Assembly (NCBI GenBank): GCA_902729315.2
Contig: LR746278.1
Location: 4,877,911 to 4,941,910, forward strand
Direction: 5' to 3'
Origin: Spirodela intermedia
Taxonomy: Eukaryota; Streptophyta; Magnoliopsida; Alismatales; Araceae
Length of the DNA: 64,000 nt
The notes beneath the pieces are model-generated. The model worked only from the letters and a program-made list of their open reading frames with translations, was not told where the DNA came from and searched no databases. Positions 1-12,234 of this stretch are shown here, piece after piece. A program made the position numbers and the translations under genes. The first letter of the stretch is position 1. Each line of letters starts with the position of its first letter.

Positions 1-522
1 GTAACATTGGTTCCTGAATGAATACTGCATGCTCATTGACTCGGAATTGTCCCATGTTCACATTGACAATTTTCAAAGGATTCTTTTTCAATAAAGTTTT
101 CTTATTTGTTGTGGAAAGTGTGTTCCTGGCGCAGAAATTGTAAAAATATGAGGCAAATACTCATAACTTTCATATATGATGCACATAATTGGACTTCTAA
201 GTGGACTTCTATGAGAACCTCTAAGTGGACTTCATTCCTTCACTATTCAAGGTCATATCTACTAACTTTTGAAGCCCTAATCACCATCACATATTCTGAA
301 TTCAATTTTCCTTGGAAAGCAAGAAAATCTAGTTCATTACCAAATGGATTAAACCAGCTTTGATAGCGAAATACCACTCAAGTACGAGAGGATGATCTTC
401 AGCTTTTCCAGAGTCCTCAATATCTATAAGTTATACTGAATTATTAAATTGCTTATTTCTCGTGTAGTTAAATCAATTATCGTTGACCAATCTTATAGAT
501 GTTTAAATATTATGGATTTTTC
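1..522. repeat. Long inverted repeat, arm A
   Basis: This segment aligns almost end to end, with small indels, to the reverse complement of 10897-11452. Shared landmarks are the stretch around GACTCGGAATTGTCCCATG near position 38 and the stretch around AAGCAAGAAAATCTAGTTC near 318. Arm A may continue left of the window. It carries no recognisable gene, and the 85-residue reading frame inside it has no family resemblance I can see. The two arms enclose about 10.4 kb containing the broken receptor kinase. Confidence 0.85.
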
Positions 523-787
523 ATATAATGGCAGTGCGTTTTTGATTTTGAAACGACATGCCCATCAAAGGTAAGATGATAAAATAAGTAAAAACTGGCC
601 ACTTTGAAATTCGTTACTGTAATTGGCAAGATGGAAATTATATCTGGCAAGTGAACTGAAAAGCAAAACATAATGAATATGCCGATGAGCATATAACAAA
701 CAACCTGAATATATTGCAGTAAATAAGATTCTACCAGACGTTTCTAAGCAAACGGATTAAACAGTGTATCAGAGGAGATTGTCCAAC

Positions 788-942
788 CTTCCATGGATAA
801 GGCAGTGTGCACGGATCAAACAAGATGATTGAGCCTCTCTGCTTCCTTTCGCTGGTCTTCCTTGCTCGGATCAAACAAGATCACAGTGTGGAAGTTCCCA
901 TCACCGGCATGAGCAATAGCGTGCTGGATGAAGTGGGGAAGA
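788..942 (-). pseudogene. D-lactate dehydrogenase (cytochrome-type) exon, decayed
   Basis: The minus-strand translation contains IAHAGDGNFHTVILFDPSK followed by an EAERLNH segment and VHTALSMEG. This is the conserved C-terminal FAD-oxidase region of plant mitochondrial D-lactate dehydrogenase, which oxidises D-lactate and hands electrons to cytochrome c. After ERLNH, two extra codons and an in-frame TGA interrupt the reading. The extra bases repeat the nearby stretch ATCTTGTTTGATCC, so a short local duplication probably broke the frame. The exon ends at a possible GT donor (786-787). The following conserved exon, expected to begin TCTGEHGVG, is not visible further along the minus strand. With the fragment at 3744-3806 it forms a gene relic. 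Family identity is a recognition of motifs, not a search result. Confidence 0.75.
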
Positions 943-945
943 GTG

Positions 946-3743
946 ATCAGATACTATCCGTCAAACTCGTAGCTAGCTGCCCTTGAAGGTTTTCCCTATG
1001 GATAGAGAAGGGCAATACCAAACTAAAGGTGAGGCATCTAACTCTTACTTTGATACCGATATGCATTCGGCAAGGCGTGATAGAGGAACGCAAACATCTT
1101 GGAAGAAAGAGAGAAAAGAAAGAAAGAATGAATCTATAAAACACGGGCCCTGGAAAATTAAAGCTTCGTACTTGCTAAAATAGTGCGCTAGCCCAATCCT
1201 ATATTAGATCAGAAAAAATACTAAAAAACAGAATTTGTAGAATTCCCGTTTGACCCCAAGTACAAACAGCTGAAGCCATGACAGCATTCCGTGATTATTC
1301 TGCGAAGTCTAGGACCTTCGTGTCTTCTCTGTGTCTTATAGCATGAGCAAGCTATCTCAAATTTGTTTGCGGAACTAGGAGAACGATACTCACTTACAAA
1401 AGAAGTCAACGGCTTGAATGACCAAAGATGGAGCATTAGTGACACAGACTAACCTAATGAGGAACTGATGAGGATATATTGATTTATTCTTCAGAGAATC
1501 CAACAAGGTTGCACACGATACTTCTGTACATCAATGGTGATTCTCCTGGCTTCAGATGTGGGCACAGCAGGCAGACCAGAATGCAAAGTGGAATATGCCG
1601 GATGCCATTTTTACCAATCTGTTCTGTAAAAAACTAATGAACCATGATCCAGAAAAGATGAACATGCAAATAGTGCTTCCACTGAATTTTCAAGACCGCA
1701 GGTGTAAAATATGTGAAAGCAAAAGGCTAAATACAGACTTCATAAACAGACAAAAGGTGACGGCGAACTGAAAAGCCACAAAAGAAGACAGACTGACGTC
1801 TTAAGGAGAAAGAGAAAACCTTAAGCTGGTAATTTGATTCATAAACAAAACAGACAAGAAAAAGGAGCAGCCGCTTCTTTAAATATGAGAGGAACCAAGG
1901 CCAATAGGCCAACCTAAAATAAAAAGATTAATTAATCTCCAAAAAGAGAAAAAGAATTACTGAAGAAGTACAATTAGACACGATGAACAAGGGGAGCAGT
2001 ATCACTTGAAAAGATTGAAACATGGGAGCACCGGATGCCATTTGACTAGAGGATACCTTTACCCTACATAAACTTCTCAGTCTAATCTGGTAAACAACTT
2101 GGGAGACTAGGAAGAACATGCTGTGGAAGAGAAATTGATACTCCTGTGAGAAGCCACCGCACTGATTCATGAGGCTGAAAGATTCCCAGGGAAACAAGCC
2201 GTGTAAGAGTAGATTTGGTATTCAAATCAAATGGCGAGTCATACAAATTAGAATCAGGTCCTCGCTTCAGGATGAAACAGGCGGACCCAATGGTGAGAGT
2301 AAGATATTTCTTCTAGGGCAGAGACCCCATTCATTGTCCACATTTAACACTACTGGATGACTTATAGTATCTCCTTCTGCATGTGGTGAACAGTCACAGA
2401 AAACTTGTAGCTTTTATCTCTGAAATTAATTTTATGACTAATAACAGCATGTACACTCAGATGGACGCGCATCAGATGGACAGAGAACTAAACCACTGCT
2501 TGTCGAAGTAACCAAGAACTCCAGCAGTCCAATCGACTAAGAATTCCGCGGTTGGTCAAGTCTCAATTTACAAATCTCGAAAGGACTTAAACAACCACTT
2601 TTTCAAGCCACGAAATCACTACCTCAAATTAACCATAGGTGAATCTAAACTGAATAAAAAAATAATTCCTAAAGAATTCAAAAATAATTGATTTTCTTTA
2701 TCATTGCTAAATACTATAGAAGTGAAACTCCATTGAACATGATGACTTCACCAAAGAATAACATCGTCATATAAGCGTCATTCATAGCCTTTGCGCATGG
2801 AATAAAGTGTCCTACTTCCAAACCCATTTTAACGCAAGAGAAAATAATGTCCTTTAGCAGGTCTGTGACGACTAAGAATAAAATCGTAACGAGATCACAC
2901 CATAGCATGTGGGATTGAGTAAGAAAATGCACATCCTGGTATTTTTTTTATGTGCCTTGAGCAGGTGACCAGTGCGGCACAGAGTATGGGTTCAACATAA
3001 GATCTGAGCGAAAACAATCAGCAGCTAAAATCACGGTGTTCTTCTATAATGGTTGGCAATCCCTTTAGCATGTAGCTTCCTAATAAGAAAATCTCGAACT
3101 GAAGTGTGGGAAATACATAGCTTGATAGGTCTAAAACTGAAGTTACTACAGAGCAAAAGGTTGGTACAGGGGTGTGCGTCCACCCTGGACACTAGCTAAC
3201 TCCGGTTGACACAAATTTTCTTGCTATCACAATGCCCTCAAATAATTTAAATGAACATTTAACCATAAATGTAAGACATACAAACTTGTATGCTTCAAAT
3301 TCTGGTTTCCATGGCTTTCTAGTCGTTGATATTAAACTTTTACTTTGGCATCTGAGAAATACAAGTTCTGTATTGGGTTGAACTAGCCATCCCCATTACT
3401 CCTTTTAGACTATGCAAACTATCAAAGATGGATTACAGTTTATTCTCTTCATGTTCGAAATATTGAATGTTTTATCTTCGAGACTTTTTTAGTACAAAAT
3501 GTCTATAGATGTTACAGATAACAATAAAAAATGTAACTTTTTTTGATGGAATGGTAAACGCTAACGCTAATAGCAAATTTTGGTTCTCCTAGCTTACGTG
3601 CATTAGAAAAATAGAAAGTTTCAAAGTTGTGCTGACTTACTAACATTTGGAAAAGCTATAGAGGAAAAGTTTCCTCCTAATAAAATTTCATGGAATGAAA
3701 ACGGTTCAGAACAGTTAAACCAAAAAGCTTGTCGTATCCGAAC
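946..3743. other. No supported gene (interval between two dehydrogenase exon relics)
   Basis: Only short reading frames without family resemblance occur here. The stretch lies between the two D-lactate dehydrogenase relics and in the same relative order, so it is probably old intron plus decayed exons. A possible donor (GTAAGTGAG, minus strand, near 1395) follows an open stretch at about 1400-1445, but I could not match its translation to the dehydrogenase. Confidence 0.5.
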
Positions 3744-3806
3744 CGTGATCATTGCTTCGGAGTCAGGTTCTATAGCCAAAGCTGCCCAAAGTGCTTCCTT
3801 CCTTAT
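3744..3806 (-). pseudogene. D-lactate dehydrogenase exon fragment
   Basis: The minus-strand translation reads RKEALWAALAIEPDSEAMI. This matches the conserved block of plant D-lactate dehydrogenase that precedes the IAHAGDGNFH block seen at 788-942. The order on the minus strand is correct for one gene. A GT dinucleotide at the expected place (3742-3743) could be the old donor. No flanking exons on the N-terminal side are visible because the broken receptor kinase begins only 300 bases away. The fragment is short, so confidence rests on the paired evidence with the other exon. Confidence 0.65.
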
Positions 3807-4098
3807 TTACAGCAAGTATTTAAAAACATATCACGAACAGAATAATGATCATAAGAAACAGACAAGATTCCCATTATTGATGCATACAAATCTTCTGTCA
3901 ATAATGGCTTAGAACATTGAAAGAAGCCCAAAACATATCAGACATTTCACCCAAATTATGAATAGGCAAGTTGTATCCTTAAATCAAGCTTTTTTCACTA
4001 ACCAGATTCTCATGGTGAACAGAATACTACCACATGCAAGTAATTTAAATCTAGTCATCAGACCTGACTGGTTATTTGAAGGGTTTTCAAGCACTCAC

Positions 4099-6300
4099 AT
4101 GGGAAAGGAGATTCAGGTGACTTTGGGTTACGTAGATCCCTCTGTTTCTCTCACAACTGAGGATCTCTAGGACAAGAACTCCGACGCTGAATACATCAGA
4201 TTTCAGTGAGATGATCCCGTTTACTGCACACTCCGGAGACATATATCCACTGCTCAACAACAAACAAGGTACATAATCAGAGATTATTCAAAATAAGAAA
4301 GTAGGACAATAGCTACTTACTATGTACCGATGGCCCTGCTTGTATTCTCCTCGGTTTGATGCTCTCCCAAGATCCTCGCAGTTCCAAAATCCGAAATTTT
4401 CGGGTTCATTGCCCCGTCGAGGAGGATGTTGCTGGCTTTAAGATCTCTATGGATGATCTTTAATCTCGAGTCGTGATGGAGGTACATGAACCCTCGGGCG
4501 ACGCCAAGGATGATGTCTGAACGAAGACTCCAATCTAACAGATCAGTCTTTCTTTTGTCTGGTTCAATGTAATAGTGATCAATCTCTTGGTCTGTCAATC
4601 AGCCGATCAATATTAGCAAGGCTACCTACTTTGGAAGATGAGTAAATGACTTTAACAGTTACTGTGTCATTCAACATACTATTATTTGATAATGAATAAA
4701 CAAATCAAGCACTTGCCATGGAAATACATATTTTATGTTAATCAACATGTGAATTTCTATTACTAACCAAATATAAAGTGGTCTGAACTGCTGTTCTCCA
4801 TGAACCCGTAGATCAGCATCCTTTCTTCACCCTGAATGTAGCAGTCGAGTAGCCGAACGAGGTTCTTGAATTGAAGTTTGGCTATAAACTTTGCCTCGTT
4901 CATGAACTCATTGCACAGAGGTCCAAGAGAGTATCTTCACTGCCACCTCCTGGCCATCGTCCGACACTCCCCAGCAAACCATCTAGAGGAGTCCAATTTC
5001 TAAACCACATTACTTTGTATTTATGGAAAGTTTTCATTCTACTTATTCACTGGGAAATCTACCTTGTAAACAGTTCTGAATCCAGCTTCGCCAGACTTGT
5101 TTCTTAGTGAGAAGTGCTTACGTCAATGTGCTTCCTTCCTTTATCTGTCACCAAGGATGAACTTTCAATAAATATGCGATCAGTATGCGATTTTCACGAG
5201 GATGAACCTAGATTATGCTTAAATTCCCTTTAACAAGATCTAGGTCATACAGTTCGAAATCACTCATATTTCCCAACTTCTAAAGAGCCATGCTGCAAGT
5301 TGTTCAGGGGAATCTATTTATCGTAATATTTATTAGCACCATAATTTAGGTGCATGCGTTCTTAATTTCGTCATATATTTTGCAATTTAAAGATACCTTT
5401 TATTTCATAAATGGTTCATACCAGTGACAGAGAGCGGATAGCGCTAGATGTTTCATACCAGTGAACATAAATGAGTCACATACCGACTTCTGGATGATAA
5501 TGATGCCACTTAAACGGTGCATATTTCATACTAAAAATTGGATTATCTAGCATCTCTAAGCATCAAGTGGTTAGACTTTCTACGTAAAAATCAATAAACG
5601 ATACGGAGTCGAGAGTAATGTATTGATCCATTTCATTGTATCAGCCAATGAGAAGTGAGCATGTTACCTCCATCAATCGTCATCAGCTTCCTACGGTTGA
5701 ACCTTCTCCTGTTGACTATTAAACTGCACAAAGCTGCCAGGAACAGTGAAAAGACGACGATTGCCGAGGCTACAAGCGCCGCATTTGGCTTGCCCTTCCC
5801 TTTCACAGATTTTGCTGCCACGAGTCATCATTATCAGAGGACGAGGAGAAAAAGAAGAACATGGACAATAAGATGAAGAACAGGAAGGAGAAAAAGAATA
5901 TGATGAGCAAGAAAAGGAAGAGCTAGAACAGAGCCCGGCACCTGTAGGTATAAATCTTCTTGTCCGTTGGTGACGATTCTGATGTCCACGAGCTCACCAA
6001 ACCATGTGATGCACCCTGTTCCTTCGTTCCTGACGTCGGCACTGGAGTAGGCAGTGCAAGATCAGTCGTTAAGGCAACTCTCGTGGCACTCTTCGAGCGT
6101 CATGTTCATCTTCACCGTTGAGTTCTTCGTGTCTGGCATCTTCATCCCCTGCGACTGCAGGAACCTGTAGAGAACACAATCGTGCCTCTGTGTGTTTCCG
6201 AGTAGTCGTCTGGAGCGCGGTGTGATCCAATGGTCTTCAAAGAGGCAAAAAGGTCGCTTTCGCATGCACACGTGTTACGACGCTCCTTGCTCCACAACTG
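4099..6300 (-). pseudogene. G-type lectin S-receptor-like serine/threonine kinase, broken and 5'-truncated
   Basis: Exons of an S-domain receptor kinase can be followed down the minus strand. PAN remnant, about 6271-5940. Transmembrane exon, about 5821-5668 (ALVASAIVVFSLFLAALCS). Glycine-loop exon ending near 5064 (GEAGFRTVYK). Exon 4, about 4985-4768 (EVAVK, then [13 protein letters not shown]). Exon 5, 4558-4321 ([14 protein letters not shown]). Exon 6, 4249-4099 (GYMSPECA). Exons 5 and 6 are 238 and 151 bp, exactly the lengths in the intact gene at 13393-16576, and their splice sites are preserved. It is dead: a TGA (6062-6064) replaces a conserved PAN cysteine codon, a frameshift lies near 4911 in exon 4, and the lectin domain, S-locus domain and last exon are not recognisable. 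It points away from the intact copy, in head-to-head order. Confidence 0.9.
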
Positions 6301-6989
6301 ATTGGCCACTAAGACATAGTAGGGGAGTGATGCACATGTGCGCAGAGCGAGTCCTTCACCACCCGAGTCCAGCTAGTGACTCCCCAGTCTAGGTCTACCC
6401 ACTTGACCGCAGTGGCTCTCTAGGTCAATTGTTGAGTGCCGGTTTGCCACCGAGTAGAATATTGTTATATTTTATTTTATTATAATTTTTAATAATAAAA
6501 AATTATGCTAATTATTTGAGCTTCAAACTTCAAAAATTAACAATATATCCTATATTTATTCTGTTAGTTAAAAAAATAAAATAAAATAATAAAACTAATT
6601 AAAACACATAAACCTAGCTTTAACAGTCACCTATATGAATTCGAATTTGATGCTAACTACTTTTAAGATTAACTATAGAAAAACTTCTTGAGTCACGCAT
6701 CATATCAAGTATAAGATCTAACTTTTGAATTGAAAATCTATACTTGATAGTAATCTTATTAATGACTTTTATCTTTTTTCAGAACTAATAATACATTAAT
6801 TGAGTAATGACTCCTATTTTGACAAATTAGGCATTTTTCAAGTAATTTTTCAACATATTCTCAAAAATTCAATTTTCCTTTGGAGTCATTCTATAATTAG
6901 CTAAATTTAAAAAACTTGCTCATTGAATCAAGTTAATGTTACATTGCATATCTTTGAGTGGAGGAATATGTTTGGGAAAATATTGTGTG
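6301..6989. other. AT-rich stretch, nothing recognised
   Basis: No reading frame or repeat here could be assigned. The sequence turns sharply AT-rich near 6470, immediately beyond the truncated 5' side of the kinase relic. The lectin part of that relic was therefore probably displaced by transposon-derived DNA. Confidence 0.4.
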
Positions 6990-8812
6990 ATCGTAAAATT
7001 ATTTAATACTTTCTATGTAGTCTCAAGTATAAAATTTAAAAATTATAATTCAACATTCATCTTTTTGACAAGTAAAATAATTTAGATATCATTCAGCTTA
7101 CTGGAAAGTTCTTTCTTATCAATCATCAAAACTTGTTGCTTTATCTCATTCATAGTATTAGATCTCACTTGTTCTTTTTTAGATACAAAAATAAATTTAT
7201 GAGAATTTTTATAAAAGACAATGATTTTCTCTACTCTCATGAGTTACATCTAAATCATATCCTCATCGTTTTCTCAAAATAAGATCATATGCATCCATAT
7301 CAACTATATCATATTGAATTTCATCAAAATAAACTTTACCAATTGAAAATTTTACTATACATGTCTTTGTAACTTTTGTTTATGAGTCTTTCTTAATTTA
7401 GCCAATCTTGTATGGATGACGATGTTTCTTTTTTTTCAATATTAATTTTCATACCATAATATATGAAATAATATTTTCACTACTACTAGAGTCAATTATA
7501 ACTTCACATATGTTGCTGTTCATATTACATGTTGTTCTAAATAATATTTATTCTTTTGTTCATCTTTTTTTCGTGTGTACATCAGCCTTTTGACCATTAG
7601 GGAATAAGAATGTTCCTCATCCTCATCCCCATCCTAATCAATAATATTTTCTTGAACTTTTTACTCTTCTGCTCTATTCTCATCTTGTTCTTCAATAGCT
7701 TTTGGGAAATTCACTAAACATTTAGGAAAAGCATTTCACTTGTATCATTTTCCTTCGCATTTGTAGCACATAAGAATTGAGTAAGGCACATAAGAATTAT
7801 TTGAAGATGTATTACATCTAGATTGCATTGCTCCTATACCTTTTGGTGATATATTTGTGATTCCAGGTCTAGTTATCAATGTTGATGTAACTACTAGGTT
7901 TCTGATCCTTTTTGTTAGAATTGTGAAACATTAGAAAAATTTCAAGATATGACTTTTTAATTTTTTATTAAAGCTTCAGCACATTCAATAGTCATAACAT
8001 CATCATTTAATTTTAAAAATGAGTGTATAGCTATTTTTTCTTCAGTATTTCATCTCAAACTATTCCTAAATCTAGAGATCATATAGGGTTCAGATTCAAT
8101 TAAATTCACTATAAAAGATGGTTTGTAAAATTCTTTAGCTTATTTTGCCATAGATCAGTTCTTTGTTCGTACTATTGGTATTATTGATATATAAGTTATG
8201 CATTATTGGGAGAATATATCTATATTTATATACTTTCTTAGATGTATTCTAATTTGTTCTGATTGCTTACCTACTCTTGAATGTGTGGTTTGAAGTTATT
8301 CTCACAATGCAAATGCTCCTCTTTTAAGCTTATACGCAGCTAGCTTCAAAGATTCAACAAATATCTCAAATTTTGTAATATAATCTAGGAACTCTTTAAT
8401 TTTCAGATAGCCACTAAAACTAGGTAAATTATTTTTTTTTTTGATATCTCTACTATCATTAAGATTAGATCTAGTTTTCAAACTATTTATGTCAGTTGAT
8501 GTTTTTTTTAGGAAGAATGACAAAAATCATTTTCTTTGTGAGAATTTCAGGCACCAGAATAAAATTCTAAATTAGTCGTTTATGCTAAGATTTATTCTAA
8601 TGTATCATTCATATCTTCAAGCTTTTGTTCAATGCATTCTTAAAAGCTAATAAATTATGCCTGTGAAATAGGGTATGTCAAAAGCTTCGTTTTTGTTGAT
8701 TTATAATCTTTGATCTTGTGACATATTTAGAAATGATTGTTGATTTATAATCTCTAACCTTGTGACACCTTTAGAAATGAAATTTGGAATGTTAATCTTG
8801 GCTCTAAAACCA
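6990..8812 (-). mobile_element. Ty3/gypsy gag-protease relic with primer-binding site
   Basis: On the minus strand a decayed primer-binding site TGGTTTTAGAGCC (8800-8812; intact form TGGTATCAGAGCC, initiator-Met tRNA) is followed by several recognisable parts. At 8302-8523 is a gag segment with the LPSFSGYLKIKEFLDY block typical of gypsy capsid. Near 7735-7780 is a zinc-knuckle remnant, CYKCEGK followed by a stop. At about 7440-7100 is a protease-like region with many stops, resembling the usual block before VVPMDACHLLLGRPW. Reverse transcriptase and integrase are not seen. No frame is intact, so this is an old internally deleted copy. The 3' end near 6990 is approximate. Confidence 0.7.
8694..8780. 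repeat. Tandem duplication, two units of about 44 bp
   Basis: The unit TGTTGATTTATAATCT plus about 28 further bases, ending TTAGAAATGA, occurs at 8694-8737 and again at 8738-8780 with a few substitutions. It lies in the leader between gag and the primer-binding site of the gypsy relic. Confidence 0.8.
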
Positions 8813-8817
8813 CTTGA

Positions 8818-9400
8818 TGTAAGAAAAGTTGATAAAAGGAAAATTTGATGGAATTGTGATGCATCTTGAATTGGGTGGAGTCGAAATCACATTCTTGAAT
8901 TCATGAGAAATGCGAATTCATCAAAGATTCCTTGCCCTAAATCTACAGAATGAGGAAACTTCGACCCTTGAATCTGCAAGGCAGCACTAGAATCCATCAA
9001 TAGAGGAAGAGAATCTCAAAAGGTGAAAAAAAATGATAAAATTAATTAACTATCTCTAGGGTTATGAGAGGGGGCCTTAAATAGACAAAACATTACTTAT
9101 GACACTCTTAAAAATGGGGGGTTATGTTATTGGTGAGCCTACAATTTGAATTTCACCCCATATAAACAAATCTGAAATGGCTGAAAGGGTGAAATGAAGA
9201 TGAAAACGAAAAAGTGAATTTAGATGCACTTAGAATGTATTTTATTATGGGCAAAATTTACTTTCAGGCAAACTCAAACAAAAAATGGATCCACTTGCGT
9301 TTTCATACTTTTGGAGCCTCTAATCCATTTGAGTGGAGCTTCAAACGGGCTACATCATTATGCTGTTTTGATGATGAGAAAAAATATATGGAAGAATAAT
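8818..9400 (-). mobile_element. 5' LTR remnant of the gypsy relic
   Basis: It abuts the minus-strand primer-binding site and ends on that strand in TTACA, as expected of an LTR ending in CA. A TATA-like TATTTAAG (minus strand, 9076-9083) lies inside, consistent with a U3-R-U5 order on the minus strand. The outer boundary near 9400 is a guess, because no second LTR copy was found to fix it. Confidence 0.5.
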
Positions 9401-10896
9401 TTAATGAAATTATAGTTTCATAATGAATTGTTTAGACGATATTGATGATTATTATTTATGAAAGCTTTATAACTGAGAAAATTCAAATTAAGGATAAAAT
9501 CATTATTTTAGATCAAAATTTCATTGAATATTCTGGCAAGTGCCTTGAAAATTGAAATTTTGCTGCATATGCTCTAATATCATTATAATATATGTTTACT
9601 ATTTTAGAATACAATTATTAGCACCTTGTTGTGTGTCATAATGTAGGCGTTAATAGATGTGTCAATACATGAAGAGAGAGAGATGATGACCATTGAGTGT
9701 GCAACAAAATGAAAAAAATAAAAATATGGAGTGGTATGCACTACCTTTATGCAAAGACTAATTTTGGACCACTAAATAGCAATTGGAAAATGAATAAAAA
9801 TTAGTGAATATAGAGACACTCTTCACACACAAAATAACATGGAATAATGAATAAATCATGATGAAAGACAAAAAATTAAAGTGCAACAAAGAGGCAAGAA
9901 GGTACAATCTCAATAATGAACTTCCGAAATGAGAAATCATAATATTACAACCTTTAAGAAGTATTTGGCATGAATCACTAGAAAGGTAACTCATTCATCA
10001 TCTATTTGGCATGAAGCTTAGACTCTGCCTAGAGTCTAAGCTTAGAGAATTCTGTCAAGTACTGATCTTATTTGGCCCCTTGAATTAATCTAGAGTAATT
10101 AATTTCGAGGAAAATACTAAGTATCCATTGGTTTGGCCACCTTGAGGTGAACTTGTAATCTGGTGTAGAGTTGGTCATGTAAATCAAACCCCTATAAATT
10201 ATATGAGTTAAATATCTTAATGGCCTTCTAAGAAAGAAAAACCAACAAGTGAAAGAAAAGCCTAATTCACACCCTCCCTTGATACCTTGTGCTATGATAT
10301 AGAATTGACACTTTTTAAAATCTATTTTATAATTTTTTGTCACAAAGTTATTAGAAATTGCTCATGTTTGCATTACATTCATTGATCTGATGATTCTCTA
10401 ACTACAAACTCTTACTTTATCTTGTAGATATAGCAAATGTTGGGGTTGAAAATAAAGTCTTGAATCCACAATGAAAAAAAGGGCTGATTCTTCAATGTAC
10501 AAGGATTGAAAGAGTTGATCCTTGAATCAAAAATGAAAAGAAAGTGTGGATCTTCGAATCTATGGATAGAAAGGAGACCAAAATAATAATTTACATAAAA
10601 AAATCATCTAATTATGTTTTTAATCATTGTTTAAATACTATATAGTTTTTATTAGATCTAATAAAGAGAGTACCGTCTACTATTAGAATGCTAAAAATAG
10701 GGATTCCCAGAAAAGAGGACAACACAAGGAAAATCACCTAAAATTAAGGATTTAGGGGAGATAACTGGCTACAATGTTAAGGATGTTCACATTTTACTTG
10801 GTTGGCCTTTTCGGACTACTGTTTTTCACCTTCTTCATCTCTTGTCATTTTGGTCCACTCATGAAGATACCAAAAATGCACATCCACAATAGGAAA
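9401..10896. other. No supported gene
   Basis: AT-rich sequence with short unassignable frames. The stretch at about 10440-10600 is reminiscent in style of the LTR remnant at 8850-9010 (repeated gaatc and aatga motifs) but does not align convincingly. Confidence 0.4.
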
Positions 10897-11452
10897 AATT
10901 CGTAATATTTAAACATCAATAAGATTGGTCAATGATAACTGAGTTAACTACACAAGGGAAATAAGAAATTTAAGAATTAAGTATAAATTGTAGATATTGA
11001 GGACTTTGGAAAAGCTGAAGATCACCCTCTCTCTTACTTGAGTGGTATTTGCTCCTTCTGATAATTTCTCTACCTCAAAGTACCTAGGGGAAAGTCGGTT
11101 TTGTCCATTTGGTAATGAACTAGATTTTCTTGCTTTCCAAAGAAAATTGAACTCCAATTAAGATGGGATAGTGAGTAGGGCTTCAAAAGTTAGCGGATAT
11201 GACGTTGAATAGTGAAGGAATAAAGTTCACTTAGAGGTTCCCATAGCTATTATACGGATCATATACAAAACTTATTGAGTATTTGCCTCATATTTTTACA
11301 ATTTCTGCACCAGGCAACAAACTTTCCACAACAAATAAGAGAACCTTATTGAAAATGAAACATTTGCCTCAGCCTTTGAAATTCTTCAATGTGAGCATGG
11401 GACAATTCCGAGTCAATGAGCATGGACTATTCATTCAGGAACCAATGTCACT
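10897..11452. repeat. Long inverted repeat, arm B
   Basis: The reverse complement of 1-522, with indels and substitutions. Homology ends at 11452 (GACATTGGTTCCTGAATGAA read on the minus strand) and near 10897. The arms are diverged, so the inversion or duplication is old. Confidence 0.85.
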
Positions 11453-12203
11453 ACGAAATTCGGGCTGGTTTGGGCTGGGCTTGGGCATCTTGCCAGGTGG
11501 ATGGATAGGTCCACCTGGGCATCTTGCCAGTGATAACCTATTGTCTACCCCTCGAGAGGCTTTCTTGGTCAGCTCTTGTTTCTGGTCTACGTCTCCATCA
11601 TAAGCGTAAATGGGGCCTGGTCAGACCCTTCGGGTAAATTTGATCAAGCCCGGTTTAAGGTTTAACCTTCTTAAGCCATTGTTTAGCGAAAGAGCTCCCT
11701 TTTTACGACATGTGTCTTTGGAGGTTTATCCCTGAAATTAATTGGAGATTGACTATTTTAATTAAAGTTATGAAACAAGGATGACGTTTCGATGGTATAA
11801 ATCTACAATTCCTTCTTCCGAAACTCCACGCTCGTCATTCAAGCCAGGAATCGACAGGTTAGCGAGTCCATCCGTCACATTCAGCGGCCTCAAGAACGGC
11901 CAAGGTCTCCTCCACTTTATCGTCTTCTTGCTCGGGTTAGGGCTTGTCCACCACCGTTCTGTTTCGCACGCCGGTCAGCGGGGGAAGGGGGGTTGGGGGT
12001 CGTCTGGATGATCTCGCTGCCGGTCGTTCCTTCCGGCCGCCGAGCTCATCTAGCCAAGGTTCAACTCGGTGAGTTGAAAAGGACGAAGCTCTGTATCTAC
12101 TCACGCTAATCATCTCTCTCTACGTGTCTGTTCCCCGCCCTTTTCACGTGACCATCTTTCTCTCGCTTCTCTCATGCAAGGTGTGGCCATATAGGTATAG
12201 GTA

Positions 12204-12234
<31 letters not shown>

